From NCBI GenBank assembly GCA_022648325.1, contig JALCMG010000011.1, positions 19,254 through 83,253 on the forward strand: DNA of 64,000 nt, given 5' to 3'. The number at the start of each line of letters is the position of its first letter. Positions within the stretch are counted from its first letter, which is position 1. Made by a program: the position numbers and the translations under genes. The DNA is from Olsenella sp. GTDB taxonomy: Bacteria; Actinomycetota; Coriobacteriia; Coriobacteriales; Atopobiaceae. Below the pieces are notes generated by a model. It searched no databases, was not told where the DNA came from, and was given only the letters and a program-made list of their open reading frames with translations. Below are positions 28,453-40,211 of this stretch, one piece after another.

Positions 28453-28528
28453 TTATTGCGCGTTCTTCTTAGCTTTCATTGCATTTGACCAGTTGTCTAT
28501 CTGTTCATAAAGAAATTTCGTGCAATAA
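28453..28528. repeat. Family A hairpin, TTATTGCRCG stem type
   Basis: 76 bp. Arms TTATTGCGCG (28453) and CGTGCAATAA (28519-28528), with GACCAGTTGTC exactly at the centre. Confidence 0.85.
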
Positions 28529-28687
28529 GTTACCGTGAGGACCTAGAGTTTGATGGGAAACTCGCTATCTGACGAGAGGACCTGGCGGCTGTCGAGAGGA
28601 TCTGGCAGCTGGCGAGACCTGACGCCTCGAGATGAAGCTGCGGCGAGAGGCGGCGCGCTCCCGTTGCCTGGCCAAGCTTTCTTTATC

Positions 28688-28746
28688 GGTTTTGAGAACC
28701 GGACTCGGCATTTCCGCAGGTCGCGAGAATCGCCGTTCTCAAATTC
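28688..28746. repeat. Related hairpin with CCGCAGGTCGCGAG centre
   Basis: TTTGAGAAC (28691-28699) pairs with GTTCTCAAA (28735-28743); the middle, CATTTCCGCAGGTCGCGAG, resembles CATTTGGCCAGTTGGCGAG of the element at 30808. Probably a divergent family A member. Confidence 0.5.
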
Positions 28747-28953
28747 CACTAAAGAATGCAACGGGGTTGCCGGAAGAAGACCGAGAGGGGCGAAGTCCCT
28801 CACCCCGATGGTTTTTCAGAAACACAAAAGACTTGTTGCGCAGGCGTGGCGATGCCATGCCAGCCGTGGCGCAGCCAGCGTATCGGGGTACATTCACAGA
28901 CGTAAGCAGGACGGCCCCGGTGGGCCGCCACAGATGAAGGGTGGGACGTTTCC

Positions 28954-30597
28954 ATGGCAGACTATTCCACGGGCGAGCCTGGTGAGGGCATGACCGGCGC
29001 CGGCTCGACCCCTCAGCAGGACCAAGGCGTCGAGCCCACGCAGGCCCAGCCCGCGCAGAACTACGACTACGCAGACTATGGCGGCAAGGGTGCGGCGTAC
29101 TCGCCAAGCGCCGGCTACGTTAACGCAAGCCAGCAGGCCGGCTCGCAGACGGGGCAGACGGCGCAGCAGCCCCAGCCCGTGCAGCCCGCAGCGGGTGGCA
29201 ACGGTGGCGCAGGTGGCAATAGCAACAAGCCGAGCAAGGACAAGAAGGGCGGTGTGAGCAAGCCCATAGTTGCCGGTGCTATCTCCGGCGTCGTGGCGAC
29301 GCTCGTTGTGGTGCTCGTGCTGAGCCTCACGGGTTTCTTTGGTAGGTCAACCACAGCCTCGGGCTCCAGCTCCTCCTCGGGCAGCTCTAGCACGAGCAAC
29401 GGCACCATCAACATCACGTCGAACGACACCGACGCCTCGACTGCAGAGGCCGTAGCCGCAAAGGCCATGCCCTCCGTCGTCTCGGTGAACGTCACCACCG
29501 ACAGCGGCGAGGGCCTTGGTTCCGGCGTCATTCTCGATACCGACGGTGACATCATAACGAACTACCACGTGATCGACGGCGCCACCTCCATCAGCGTGAC
29601 CATCGACGGCAAGAGCTACGAGGCCAGCGTGGTTGGCTCCGACTCCTCCTCCGACCTTGCGGTCATCAAGGCCGAGCTCAACGGCGACTCCGTGACGCCC
29701 ATCGAGGTTGGCGACTCCTCGCAGCTCAATGTTGGCTCCTGGGTCATGTCCATCGGCAGCCCGTTTGGCCTCGACCAGTCCGTCTCCGAGGGCATCGTCT
29801 CCGCCCTGTACCGCAACGAGCTTCTGCAGTCCAGCTCGGGTGACACCATCTACACCAACCTCATCCAGGTCGACGCGGCCATCAACCCCGGCAACTCCGG
29901 GGGCGCGCTCGTGAACGACCAGGGCCAGCTCGTGGGCATCTGCACGCTCTACTCGTCCTCGACCGAGTCCTTCGCCGGCATTGGCTTTGCCATCCCCGGT
30001 AACTACGCCGTCGAGATCGCCAACAAGATCATCAACGGCGAGGAGGTCACGCACGCCTACATCGGCCTCTCGATGCAGACCGTGAATGCCCAGAACGCCC
30101 GCTCCAACGGACTCTCCGTGAACCAGGGCGCCTACGTGGCCGAGGTCGTCTCCGGTAGCCCCGCCGACGAGGCCGGCATCCAGAAGGGCGACATCATCGT
30201 TGCCATGGACGGCGAGGAGATCACCTCCGCCGACGGCATGGTCCTCGCGGTTCGCTCGCATGAGATTGGCGACACCGTTACCGTGACCGTCGTGCGAGGC
30301 ACCGAGACCAAGGACCTCACGGTGACGCTTGGCTCCGACGAGGCGCTGCAGGCCCAGCGCGAGCAGGAGAACTCCTCCACGGGTCTTAACGGCACTACCG
30401 AGAACGGCACGGGCCTGAACGACAACGGCACTGGCACCAACGGCAACAGCACCACGCAGGACGAGCTCGAGCAGTGGATCGAGGAGCGCATGCAGCAGCG
30501 CCAGAACTCCACTGGCTCCTACACCACCGGCAGCGGCGCGAGCTACTCGACCGACGGTGAGACGACCATCCTCTCTGCGGAGGGCTGGGCAGCGTAG
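28954..30597 (+). CDS. htrA: HtrA/DegP-family membrane-anchored serine protease
   Basis: 547 residues. About 100 cytosolic residues rich in Gln, Pro and Gly precede one membrane helix (about residues 106-130, PIVAGAISGVVATLVVVLVLSL), a Ser/Thr linker, then a trypsin-like domain with the triad in NYHVIDG (His about 204), SDLAVIKA (Asp about 233) and NPGNSGGAL (Ser about 315). A PDZ domain follows (about residues 385-470, GAYVAEVVSGSPADEAGIQKGDIIVAMDG). The low-complexity Asn/Gly/Thr tail is about 70 residues. This is the actinobacterial PepD/HtrA layout: extracytoplasmic quality control of misfolded proteins. ATG 28954 has a GGGTGGGA tract upstream. Closed by the terminator at 30625. Confidence 0.93.
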   Translation: MADYSTGEPGEGMTGAGSTPQQDQGVEPTQAQPAQNYDYADYGGKGAAYSPSAGYVNASQQAGSQTGQTAQQPQPVQPAAGGNGGAGGNSNKPSKDKKGGVSKPIVAGAISGVVATLVVVLVLSLTGFFGRSTTASGSSSSSGSSSTSNGTINITSNDTDASTAEAVAAKAMPSVVSVNVTTDSGEGLGSGVILDTDGDIITNYHVIDGATSISVTIDGKSYEASVVGSDSSSDLAVIKAELNGDSVTPIEVGDSSQLNVGSWVMSIGSPFGLDQSVSEGIVSALYRNELLQSSSGDTIYTNLIQVDAAINPGNSGGALVNDQGQLVGICTLYSSSTESFAGIGFAIPGNYAVEIANKIINGEEVTHAYIGLSMQTVNAQNARSNGLSVNQGAYVAEVVSGSPADEAGIQKGDIIVAMDGEEITSADGMVLAVRSHEIGDTVTVTVVRGTETKDLTVTLGSDEALQAQREQENSSTGLNGTTENGTGLNDNGTGTNGNSTTQDELEQWIEERMQQRQNSTGSYTTGSGASYSTDGETTILSAEGWAA

Positions 30598-30624
30598 GCC
30601 AGCACCGGCACACCATAGCGCCAC

Positions 30625-30662
30625 GCGCGGCGAGGGCCCTTGGGCTCCCGCCGCGTTTTTCT
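30625..30662 (+). terminator. Terminator of htrA
   Basis: Near-continuous stem from GCGCGGCGAGGGCCC to GGGCTCCCGCCGCG, then TTTTT. Confidence 0.9.
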
Positions 30663-30713
30663 GTCTCGCTTTGTGCGGTCGTGCGGAGTCCCTTGAGGCT
30701 GCTATCGCAACTG

Positions 30714-30787
30714 TTGTTACCGGCCTGTAGGGAGAAAAAGCTCGGGTCCTGCGGAAACTTCTCCGCCAGTCTACGGGCCGGTAACAA
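30714..30787. repeat. Family A hairpin, TTGTTACCGG stem type (copy a)
   Basis: 74 bp with a perfect 12-bp inverted repeat TTGTTACCGGCC/GGCCGGTAACAA. The centre is diverged (a CGCCAGTC motif lies off-centre). Confidence 0.75.
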
Positions 30788-30807
30788 GGGATGGGCAGTT
30801 GCCCCCG

Positions 30808-30880
30808 TTGTTACCGGGCCGTTGAGCAGCACGGGCATTTGGCCAGTTGGCGAGCGCGAAGGAGAACGTGCCGGTAACAA
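30808..30880. repeat. Family A hairpin, TTGTTACCGG stem type (copy b)
   Basis: 73 bp, arms TTGTTACCGG and CCGGTAACAA, with GGCCAGTTGGCGAG at the centre. Same arms as the neighbour at 30714 but a different interior, so the pair is a tandem arrangement that has diverged inside. Together the two fill most of the 374-bp htrA-DUF2130 gap. Confidence 0.85.
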
Positions 30881-30971
30881 GCTGCGGATCCTGCCATGCT
30901 TCTCTGTCTCGCTTATTTGTGTCGCGCGGGCCGTGTACCCTTTAAGCAGACACATCGCCAAAGGAGGTCCC

Positions 30972-32435
30972 ATGGCCGAGATTAAGTGCCCCAACTGCGG
31001 GAAGGTCTTCCAGGTGGACGAGGCTGGCTACGCGCAGATCCTGCAGCAGGTGCGCGACGCCGAGTTCAAGCGCCAGCTGGACGAGCAACGCGCCCTCATG
31101 GAGCAGCGCGAGGCCGCCGCCGTGGAGGCGGCGCGCGCCAAGGCCGAGGAGGCCCTGCGTGCGGAGGTGGCAAAGCTCTCCTCGCAGCTTGAGCAGGTGC
31201 AGGCTGCGGCCAAGGTGCAGCAGGCCAATGCCGAGAAGAGCGCGCAGGAGCTGCTTGCACAGGCGCAAGACGCGGCAGTACAGAAGCTTGCAGCGGCGCA
31301 GCGGGAGTCCGCGGAGCAGCTTGCCCAGAGGGACGCCAGCATCGCGCGCCTCACCGAGCAGCTCCGCGCGCAGGAGGAGCAGGCCAAGGGTGCCCAGGAG
31401 CTTGCCGTGACGCGTGCCACCGCCGAGCGCGACCGCCGCCTGGTCGAGCTGCAGTCGCAGGTGCAGGAGGTCTCGGCCAAGAAGGACCAGGAGATTGCCG
31501 TTCTCAACCAGCGCCTGGTCGAGCAGGAGAAGTACAAGGACCAGGAGATTCGCGACCGCGACGACGAGATAGAGCGCATCAAGAACCAGCGCTCGCGCCT
31601 CTCGGTCAAGCTCATTGGCGAGACGCTCGAGCAGCACTGCGAGTCCGAGTTCAACAAGGTGCGCATGATGGCGTTTCCGCGCGCGGAGTTCCACAAGGAC
31701 AACGACGTGGTCGACGGCAGCAAGGGAGACTACGTCTTCAGGGAGTGCGACGAGTCCGGCACCGAGATCGTCTCGATTATGTTCGACATGAAGAACGAGG
31801 ACGACAACTCCGTCAACCGCAAGCGCAACGAGGACCACTTTGCCAAGCTCGACCGAGACCGCCGCAACAAGCACTGCGAGTACGCCGTGCTCGTCTCTAC
31901 GCTCGAGCCCGAGAGTGAGCTCTTCAACGCGGGCATCGTGGACGTCTCGTACCGCTACCCCAAGATGTACGTGGTGCGCCCGCAGTTCTTCCTGCCCATC
32001 ATCAGCCTGCTGAGAAACGCCGGCCTGAACGCCGTCTCGGCGCGGCGCGAGCTTGCCGAGGTGCGCCAGCAGAACCTCGACGTCACCAACTTCGAGGAGA
32101 AGCTCGAGAAGTTCAAGCAGGGCTTTGGGCGCAACTACGAGCAGGCATCCAAGCGCTTCTCTGAGGCAATCGAGCAGATAGACCGCTCCATCGCGTCGCT
32201 CCAGAAGGTGAAGGAGAGCCTCACCAAGTCCGAGAACCAGCTGCGGCTTGCCAACGACAAGGCCGAGGACCTCACGATTCGTCGCCTTACCCGAGGCAAC
32301 AAGACCATGAAGGCAGCGTTCGAGGAGGCCGCGCAGGCGCGGGCGGGGGAGTACGCCGCCCGCCAGGACACGGCCCCTGCGGCGCACGACGAGGGAGACC
32401 CGGCCAACGCCGTCGAGCCGGACGCGGTGGAGTAG
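30972..32435 (+). CDS. DUF2130 coiled-coil protein with N-terminal zinc ribbon
   Basis: 487 residues. Starts with a CPNCG half zinc ribbon (MAEIKCPNCGKVF), then about 190 residues of Ala/Glu/Gln-rich coiled coil, then the DUF2130 domain (about residues 205-390) with LIGETLEQHCESEFNKVRMMAFP, DNDVVDGSKGDYVFRE, FDMKNEDD and HCEYAVLVSTLEPE. The last 100 residues are again helical. Function of the family is not established; the DUF2130 core has been proposed to belong to a nuclease-like fold because of its acidic and lysine residues (FDMKNE), but I cannot confirm that here. ATG 30972 follows a perfect AAGGAGG. Monocistronic. Confidence 0.9.
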   Translation: MAEIKCPNCGKVFQVDEAGYAQILQQVRDAEFKRQLDEQRALMEQREAAAVEAARAKAEEALRAEVAKLSSQLEQVQAAAKVQQANAEKSAQELLAQAQDAAVQKLAAAQRESAEQLAQRDASIARLTEQLRAQEEQAKGAQELAVTRATAERDRRLVELQSQVQEVSAKKDQEIAVLNQRLVEQEKYKDQEIRDRDDEIERIKNQRSRLSVKLIGETLEQHCESEFNKVRMMAFPRAEFHKDNDVVDGSKGDYVFRECDESGTEIVSIMFDMKNEDDNSVNRKRNEDHFAKLDRDRRNKHCEYAVLVSTLEPESELFNAGIVDVSYRYPKMYVVRPQFFLPIISLLRNAGLNAVSARRELAEVRQQNLDVTNFEEKLEKFKQGFGRNYEQASKRFSEAIEQIDRSIASLQKVKESLTKSENQLRLANDKAEDLTIRRLTRGNKTMKAAFEEAAQARAGEYAARQDTAPAAHDEGDPANAVEPDAVE

Positions 32436-32699
32436 GGCACTCCGGGCCGCGCCGGGTCCGGGCCACGCTGGGTCCGGGCTACGCCGGGTCCCGGCCGCGC
32501 TGAGTCCGGACTATGCCGGGTCCGGGCCACGATACAGATTCGTGCCCGAATGTGTGACCCGCGCAGGTCGTTACACAATCGGTGTCCGAACGTGTAGCGG
32601 ATTGTCACACAATCGGCATCCGAATGTGTTGCAACCTGGGCACGCCACACGTTCGTACCCGAACGTGTGGTGGCCGCGATTCCGACCTTCTTGTTTGAC
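32436..32699. repeat. Degenerate GC repeats and CGAAYGTGTG repeats
   Basis: 32440-32530 is a run of imperfect GCCGGGTCCGGGC-type units. 32540-32690 has five copies of CGAAYGTGT in both orientations, ending in an 11-bp inverted repeat CCACACGTTCG/CGAACGTGTGG (32646-32671). No gene. The inverted repeat could be a terminator or operator. Confidence 0.7.
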
Positions 32700-32700
32700 T

Positions 32701-32754
32701 AGTACTCCAAAGGGGTATATCCTCTCCTAACGAAAGATGCCCCTGGGGAGTATC
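32701..32754 (+). promoter_or_regulatory. Candidate CsoR operators upstream of csoR
   Basis: Two GC-dyad sites, TACTCCAAAGGGGTATA (from 32703) and GCCCCTGGGGAGTA (from 32739), resemble the G/C-tract dyads of CsoR operators (TACCCC...GGGGTA). They lie 34-85 bp before csoR and would give copper-induced expression of csoR-copA. Confidence 0.55.
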
Positions 32755-32787
32755 CATTCCCCAGAACGCACAGGAAGGGAAGCCAGC

Positions 32788-33117
32788 ATGGAGACAACCA
32801 CGCAGAATGGCGCCGAAAAAGCCGCCGAGACGTGCGTCCACATGAAGCAAACGCCACGCTCCGAGGAGCTCAAGCACGACGTCACCTGTCGCATCAACCG
32901 CGCCATTGGCCAGCTCAACGGCGTCAAGTCCATGGTCGAGGAGGACCGCTACTGCGGTGACGTCCTGACGCAGCTTGCTGCCGTGGAGTCTGCGGTGAAG
33001 GCCGTGAGCCGCGAGATCATGCAGGACCACCTCGAGACCTGCGTGGTCGAGCGCATCCAGGCGGGCGACACCGAGGTCGTGGACGAGGTCATGCGCCTCT
33101 TCAAGAAGTTCATGTGA
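32788..33117 (+). CDS. csoR: Copper-sensing repressor CsoR
   Basis: 109 residues, all-helical DUF156 family. The Cu(I) ligand set Cys-His-Cys is visible: the Cys of EEDRYCGDVL, then His and Cys four residues apart in MQDHLETCV. The basic DNA-binding face RINRAIGQLNGVKSM is conserved. The 16 N-terminal residues are extra. ATG 32788 is chosen over an upstream in-frame ATG because GGAAGGGAAG precedes it. Stands 72 bp before copA; operator-like dyads lie upstream. Apo-CsoR should repress and Cu(I) should relieve. Confidence 0.93.
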   Translation: METTTQNGAEKAAETCVHMKQTPRSEELKHDVTCRINRAIGQLNGVKSMVEEDRYCGDVLTQLAAVESAVKAVSREIMQDHLETCVVERIQAGDTEVVDEVMRLFKKFM

Positions 33118-33189
33118 GTCTCGCGTAAGGCGAGGTCAGACAGCATTTCCCTGCTCCCAGGGACGCAAAGGCGAAGGGAACCAAGCACC

Positions 33190-35823
33190 ATGAAGCAAAC
33201 GTTCGACATCACGGGCATGACCTGCGCGGCCTGCTCGGCACGGGTTGGCAAGGCCGCCTCGGGCGTGCCCGGCGTGAGCGAGGCAAACGTCAACCTGCTC
33301 AAGAACTCGATGGAGTTCGACTACGACGGAAACCCCAAGACCGCGCAGGCCGTTGTCGCCGCCATCGAGAAGGAGGGCTACGGCGCCGCCCCGCGCCAGG
33401 CGGCAGAGGGTGGGGCCACGTCCTCTCACACGTCCTTCGTAGACCCGAGGGAGGGTGCCCAGAAGGCGATAGACGCCAAGCAGAAGCAGCTCGTCTGGTC
33501 CATCGTCTTTGGCGTCCCCCTTTTCTACCTGGCCATGGGTCCCATGCTCGGCTGGCCGGAGGTCCCCGGCCTCGCCGGCATGGAGGGCATGATGGCCTCC
33601 GCGGTGACGCAGCTCCTTCTCGCCACCTGCGTGCTCTCTGTGAACCGCAGCTACTTTGTCATGGGATTCAAGACCTTGGCGCACCTCTCGCCCAACATGG
33701 ACTCGCTCATCGCCATTGGGTCTGCCGCGAGCTATGCCTACAGCCTCGTGGGGGTCTACCAGATGGCGCTCGCGCTTGGGGCGCTCGACCTCGATGGCGC
33801 GCACTACGCCATGATGCACTCGCTATACTTTGACTCGGCGGGCACCATCCTCGTGCTCATCACGCTGGGCAAGTACTTCGAGGCCCGCGCCAAGGGCAAG
33901 ACGACCTCCGCGATAAGCGCGCTCATGGACCTCGCGCCCAAGACGGCGCGCGTGCGCCGCGACGGCCAGGAGGTGGAGATCCCTACCGACGAGGTGCACG
34001 TGGGCGACGTCGTGGTCGTGCGCGCCGGGGAGTCCGTACCGGTCGACGGGGTCATCCGCGAGGGCTCTGCCTCGATCGACGAGTCCGCCATCACAGGCGA
34101 GCCGGTTCCTGCCGAGAAGGGCGTGGGCGACCGCGTGACCGGCGCCACCGTGAGCCAGCGTGGATGGTTCGCCATGGAGGCCACCGCCGTGGGCGACGAT
34201 ACGGCCCTTGCGAGCATCATCCGCCTCGTGGACGAGGCGACCAGCTCCAAGGCACCCATCGAGCGCCAGGCCGACAAGATCGCTGGCGTCTTTGTGCCCG
34301 TGGTCATGGCGATAGCGGCCGTCACCTTCCTTGGCTGGATAGCCCTCTTTGCGCCGGGAGACTTTGCCACCGCGTTCAACCATGCGGTCTCGGTGCTGGT
34401 CATCTCCTGCCCCTGCGCGCTGGGGCTCGCCACGCCCACGGCCATCATGGTGGGCACCGAGCGCGGGGCAAAGGTCGGAATCCTCATCAAGAGCGCCGAG
34501 GCTCTGGAGGGGGCCTGCGACCTCGACACCGTCGTGCTCGACAAGACCGGCACCATCACCGAGGGCAAGCCGCGCGTGACCGACGTGCGCCTGGCTGCGG
34601 GCGTGAACGAGACGGAGCTCGCGCGCGTCGCCGCGGCGCTCGAGCGCAAGAGCGAGCACCCGCTGGCGCAGGCCGTCTGCGACTACGTGGACGAGACACA
34701 CGCGGACGCCGACAAGGGCGTGGACGCCGCCAACTTCCAGCAGGTTGCCGGGGGTGGCGTGTGGGCCGTGGTCGATGGCGCTCCGGCCATCGCGGGCAAC
34801 GCCCGCCTCATGGCCTCCGAGGGCGTGGACGTCTCGTCCCTCTCGCCCGAGTCAGACCAGCTTGCCGCCCAGGCAAAGACGCCGCTCTACTTTGCGCTCG
34901 GTGGCCGTGCGCTGGGGCTTCTCGGCGTGGCGGACGTGGTGAAGGAGACCTCCGCGTCGGCTGTGGCGCGTCTGCGCCGCATGGGCGTGCGCACCATCAT
35001 GCTCACGGGCGATCAGGCCAAGACCGCCGAGGCCGTGGCGCGCCAGGTGGGCGTTGACGAGGTCGTGGCCGGCGTGCTTCCCAGTCAGAAGGAGCAGAAG
35101 GTCCGGGAGCTGCAGGGCCAGGGTCACAAGGTTGCCATGGTGGGCGACGGCATCAACGACGCCCCGGCGCTTGCCCGCGCCGACGTGGGCATTGCCATTG
35201 GCGCCGGCACCGACGTCGCCATAAGCTCGGCGGACGTGGTGCTCATGCACTCCGACCCGGCAGACGTTGCCACGGCAATCGAGCTCTCGCACGCCACCAT
35301 GCGAGACATACGCCAGAACCTGTTCTGGGCGCTGTTCTACAACGCCATTTGCATCCCCGTGGCCATGGGAGTGCTCTCGCCCTTGGGCGTGACGCTCAAC
35401 CCCATGGTGGGTGCTGCGACAATGGGCTTCTCGTCCGTGTTTGTGGTCTCGAACGCGCTGAGGCTCTTTGCCTGGAAGCCCAGCCAGGCGGGCGAGAAGG
35501 ACGCCGCGCCCGTTGATACCAAGGTAATTCCGGCCGTTGCAGAGCCCGCCAATGCGGGCGCGGCCGAGGCAAGCAATGCGGTCGCTGGCGCGGCCGCCAA
35601 CGAGAGGAGCAACAAGATGGAGAAGAAGCTCAACGTCGAGGGCATGATGTGCGATTACTGCGTTGCCCACGTGACCAAGGCCCTCGAGGGGGTACCGGGC
35701 GTGAGCTCGGTCAAGGTCTCGCTCGAGGACAAGGACGCCGTGGTCGAGGCGGCGCCCGAGGTCACCGACGAGGCGCTCGTCGCAGCGGTCAAGGGCGCCG
35801 GTTACGAGGCGAGCGTGGCCTAG
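33190..35823 (+). CDS. copA: Copper-exporting P1B-type ATPase with fused C-terminal CopZ-like domain
   Basis: 877 residues. N-terminal heavy-metal-associated domain (GMTCAACSA, residues 8-16), eight-helix P1B core with [11 protein letters not shown] (metal-binding CPC, about residue 407), phosphorylation motif [11 protein letters not shown] (about 451), the HP motif in SEHPLAQ, and [28 protein letters not shown]. After the last membrane helices comes a 50-residue Ala-rich linker and a second HMA domain (residues 810-877, [13 protein letters not shown]) with the size and layout of a free CopZ chaperone. An internal start (see 35602) may also release that domain alone. Exports Cu(I) from the cytosol; CsoR-controlled by position. 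Confidence 0.95.
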   Translation: MKQTFDITGMTCAACSARVGKAASGVPGVSEANVNLLKNSMEFDYDGNPKTAQAVVAAIEKEGYGAAPRQAAEGGATSSHTSFVDPREGAQKAIDAKQKQLVWSIVFGVPLFYLAMGPMLGWPEVPGLAGMEGMMASAVTQLLLATCVLSVNRSYFVMGFKTLAHLSPNMDSLIAIGSAASYAYSLVGVYQMALALGALDLDGAHYAMMHSLYFDSAGTILVLITLGKYFEARAKGKTTSAISALMDLAPKTARVRRDGQEVEIPTDEVHVGDVVVVRAGESVPVDGVIREGSASIDESAITGEPVPAEKGVGDRVTGATVSQRGWFAMEATAVGDDTALASIIRLVDEATSSKAPIERQADKIAGVFVPVVMAIAAVTFLGWIALFAPGDFATAFNHAVSVLVISCPCALGLATPTAIMVGTERGAKVGILIKSAEALEGACDLDTVVLDKTGTITEGKPRVTDVRLAAGVNETELARVAAALERKSEHPLAQAVCDYVDETHADADKGVDAANFQQVAGGGVWAVVDGAPAIAGNARLMASEGVDVSSLSPESDQLAAQAKTPLYFALGGRALGLLGVADVVKETSASAVARLRRMGVRTIMLTGDQAKTAEAVARQVGVDEVVAGVLPSQKEQKVRELQGQGHKVAMVGDGINDAPALARADVGIAIGAGTDVAISSADVVLMHSDPADVATAIELSHATMRDIRQNLFWALFYNAICIPVAMGVLSPLGVTLNPMVGAATMGFSSVFVVSNALRLFAWKPSQAGEKDAAPVDTKVIPAVAEPANAGAAEASNAVAGAAANERSNKMEKKLNVEGMMCDYCVAHVTKALEGVPGVSSVKVSLEDKDAVVEAAPEVTDEALVAAVKGAGYEASVA
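35602..35823 (+). other. Putative internal translation start for a free CopZ-like chaperone within copA
   Basis: In-frame ATG at 35617 is preceded by GAGAGGAG (35602-35609) with a 7-nt spacer, as strong a ribosome site as most gene starts in the window. Initiation here would give a 68-residue protein (starts [15 protein letters not shown]), the length of bacterial CopZ. Seen in sequence; use as a start is inferred. Confidence 0.55.
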
Positions 35824-35876
35824 CGGCCGTGCCGCCCATGCGGGCAGTGTTTCTCGCCTAAAAGAACGTGCCATTC

Positions 35877-35912
35877 AAGGGTCTCGCTGGCGTCTTGCCG
35901 CGAGGCCCTTAT
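35877..35912 (+). terminator. Possible terminator of copA
   Basis: AAGGGTCTCG pairs with CGAGGCCCTT around a 15-nt loop; only ATTCT follows. Confidence 0.5.
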
Positions 35913-35983
35913 TCTGTAAGACAGATATGTCTAATTTGGCAGGTGTTCATGGTGCGCCTGCCGTCGGACGAACGGGGGATGGC

Positions 35984-36865
35984 ATGGCAAGGATTGGCGC
36001 GCTTGAGGCCGGCGGAACCAAGATGGTCCTCTCCGTTGGGACGCCCGAGGGAGAGGTTCTCGAGCGTGAGGAGATTCCCACCCAGGGCCCGAATGACTGC
36101 GTCGACCGCATGGTGGAGTGGTTTGGCTCGCACAACGTCGACGCGCTTGGCATTGGTGCCTTTGGCCCCACCGGCGTGAACCCGTCGTCCTCCAGCTACG
36201 GCAAGATTCTCGAGACGCCCAAGACTGCGTGGCGCCACTTCGATTTCTTGAGCGCCTTCAAGCCGCTGGGCATTCCCATTGGCTACGACACCGACGTCAA
36301 CGTTGCCTGCCTAGGCGAGGTCACGTACGGCTCGTGCAGGGGGCTCGACACCGTGGTTTACCTCACGGTTGGCACGGGCATCGGCGCGGGCGTGATGGTG
36401 GGTGGCCAGCTCCTGCATGGCATGCTTCACCCCGAGGCCGGCCACATCCTGCTTGAGGTCCAGCCGGGCGACGAGGACAACTGCGTGTGCCCATACCACG
36501 ATCGTTGCTTTGAGGGCCTGGCCGCCGGCCCCTCCATCGAGCACCGCTGGGGCAAGAAGGGCTTCGAGCTTGCCGACCGCCCTGAGGTCTGGGATCTCGA
36601 GAGCACCTATCTGGCCGAGGGCATCTCGACCTACGTGCTGTGCTACTCCCCGCAGCGCATCGTGCTCGGCGGCGGCGTGATGAAGCAGACCCAGCTCTTC
36701 CCGCTGGTGCGCAAGAAGGCTCTCGAGGATCTCGCCGGCTACCTCGTGACGCCCGAGCTGGCCGACATCGACTCCTACATCGTGGAGGCCGGCTGCAAGG
36801 GTGACCAGGGCGTCCTTGGCTGCATCGAGCTGGGCCGCCGCGCGCTGGAGGCCGCCCGCGCGTAG
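35984..36865 (+). CDS. ROK-family fructokinase-like sugar kinase
   Basis: 293 residues. N-terminal ATP-binding GALEAGGTKMVLSVG, catalytic segment YDTDVNVACLGEV with the base Asp, glycine-rich VGTGIGAGVMVGG and the zinc site GHILLEV...CVCPYHDRC (His and three Cys). These match ROK fructokinases of the ScrK/GmuE type, which phosphorylate fructose with ATP in the cytosol. ATG 35984 follows GGGGGA; the frame starting at 35927 has no ribosome site. No sugar transport genes are nearby, so the physiological sugar is uncertain. A GC hairpin (36894) follows. Confidence 0.88.
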   Translation: MARIGALEAGGTKMVLSVGTPEGEVLEREEIPTQGPNDCVDRMVEWFGSHNVDALGIGAFGPTGVNPSSSSYGKILETPKTAWRHFDFLSAFKPLGIPIGYDTDVNVACLGEVTYGSCRGLDTVVYLTVGTGIGAGVMVGGQLLHGMLHPEAGHILLEVQPGDEDNCVCPYHDRCFEGLAAGPSIEHRWGKKGFELADRPEVWDLESTYLAEGISTYVLCYSPQRIVLGGGVMKQTQLFPLVRKKALEDLAGYLVTPELADIDSYIVEAGCKGDQGVLGCIELGRRALEAARA

Positions 36866-36893
36866 GAGAGCCGGTCTTCTCGGCATGTCGTAT

Positions 36894-36917
36894 GGCCGCG
36901 CCCTTCTCGGCGCGGCC
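36894..36917 (+). terminator. Hairpin after ROK kinase
   Basis: Stem GGCCGCGCC/GGCGCGGCC with a 6-nt loop, then TCAATTCT; T-poor. Confidence 0.5.
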
Positions 36918-36956
36918 TCAATTCTGTCGGCCGTTTGCGCTACCCTTGCTTGGTGA

Positions 36957-39206
<2,250 letters not shown>

Positions 39207-39263
39207 GGAGCCGGTCGGCGGTTCAGCGAGCCAAGCGTTTTCAGGTAACCAACAACGTTGTCG

Positions 39264-39292
39264 GACCCTCGTGCCTTCGCGGCACGGGGGTC
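39264..39292 (+). terminator. Probable terminator of ligA
   Basis: GACCCTCGTGCC/GGCACGGGGGTC with a TTCGC loop, followed by TCTCTTGCTC. Confidence 0.65.
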
Positions 39293-39364
39293 TCTTGCTC
39301 AAGCCCGTTTTAAGCCCCACCTCGTAGATTCTAGCTATGTAATAGCAGTGTAAGGGGGTGGCGC

Positions 39365-40180
39365 ATGAATGCTTCGATGGTTGCCCAACCGGCGAATGTC
39401 CGGGTGCCGGCGCAGGTCCAGATGGTCTTCAAGCGCACGGAGGCCAAGTACCTTCTCACCGACGAGCAGCGCTCTCGGCTGGAGCGGCGCATGGCGCGCC
39501 AGATGGAGCCAGACGAGTTTGGTCCCTCCAGGGTTCGCAACCTCTACCTCGACACGCCCACGCTCCTTCTCGCCAGGCGCTCGCTCGACCACCCGCTCTA
39601 CAAGGAGAAGGTCCGCGTGCGGAGCTACCGCCCCGCTGGTCCCGGCGACAAGGTGTTCCTCGAGCTCAAGAAGAAGTGCGAGGGCGTGGTCTACAAGCGT
39701 CGGTGCTCCCGCGAGCTTGGCGGGGCACTCGACCTCTGCGCCTGCCTTCGACCTCCCGTGGGGCAGGTCGAGTGCGAGATTGCCTTCACGGCACAGCGCG
39801 AGGGCGGCCTTTCCCCGGTGGCCTACGTCGCCTACGACCGCGAGGCTTACTACGCGCCTCGCGACCGCGACCTGCGCATGACCTTCGACCGGCGCGTGCG
39901 CGCCCGCTGGGAGCACCTCTCGCTCTCGCTTGACACGGGCGAGTGGGTTCTGGGGCAGGGACTCAACGTCCTTGAGGTCAAGACCAGCGGCGCCATGCCG
40001 CTCTGGCTCGTGTCGTTCCTCTCGGAGGAGGGGCTGAGAAAGATCACCTTCTCGAAGTATGGCATGGCCTACCAGTGGCGTTTCCCACGCGGCTTTAGGC
40101 CTTTGCACCCATCGCGCTCGGGGTGCCCGTGGGCGATGCGGCCTGGCAGCCGGTCCCGGCGGCAGCGCGCGCGAGCGTAA
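39365..40180 (+). CDS. VTC domain protein (polyphosphate polymerase-like)
   Basis: 271 residues. The VTC tunnel-fold signatures are present: FKRTEAKYLLTDEQ, RNLYLDTP, KVRVRSYR, VFLELKKKCEGVVYKRR, LSLDTG and a final VLEVKTSGAMPLW..LS with KITFSKYG. In yeast this domain makes polyphosphate from ATP; bacterial homologues usually sit beside a DUF4956 membrane protein and CotH or PF14262 proteins, as here, and their role is unproven. ATG 39365 follows GGGGGTGG. The last 30 residues after YQWRFP are Arg-rich and atypical. It is the only intact member of an otherwise broken operon. Confidence 0.85.
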   Translation: MNASMVAQPANVRVPAQVQMVFKRTEAKYLLTDEQRSRLERRMARQMEPDEFGPSRVRNLYLDTPTLLLARRSLDHPLYKEKVRVRSYRPAGPGDKVFLELKKKCEGVVYKRRCSRELGGALDLCACLRPPVGQVECEIAFTAQREGGLSPVAYVAYDREAYYAPRDRDLRMTFDRRVRARWEHLSLSLDTGEWVLGQGLNVLEVKTSGAMPLWLVSFLSEEGLRKITFSKYGMAYQWRFPRGFRPLHPSRSGCPWAMRPGSRSRRQRARA

Positions 40181-40211
40181 CCCTCTAGAACTCGACACAA
40201 GGGAGGCAACC

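Larger units (their letters stand above)
28375..28953. other. Gene-free region upstream of htrA with hairpin elements
   Basis: Contains a family A hairpin (28453-28528), degenerate repeats of the type GAGAGGAYCTGGC (about 28573-28620), and a smaller hairpin (28688-28746). No convincing coding frame. The htrA promoter should lie within the last 150 bp but was not identified. Confidence 0.6.
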
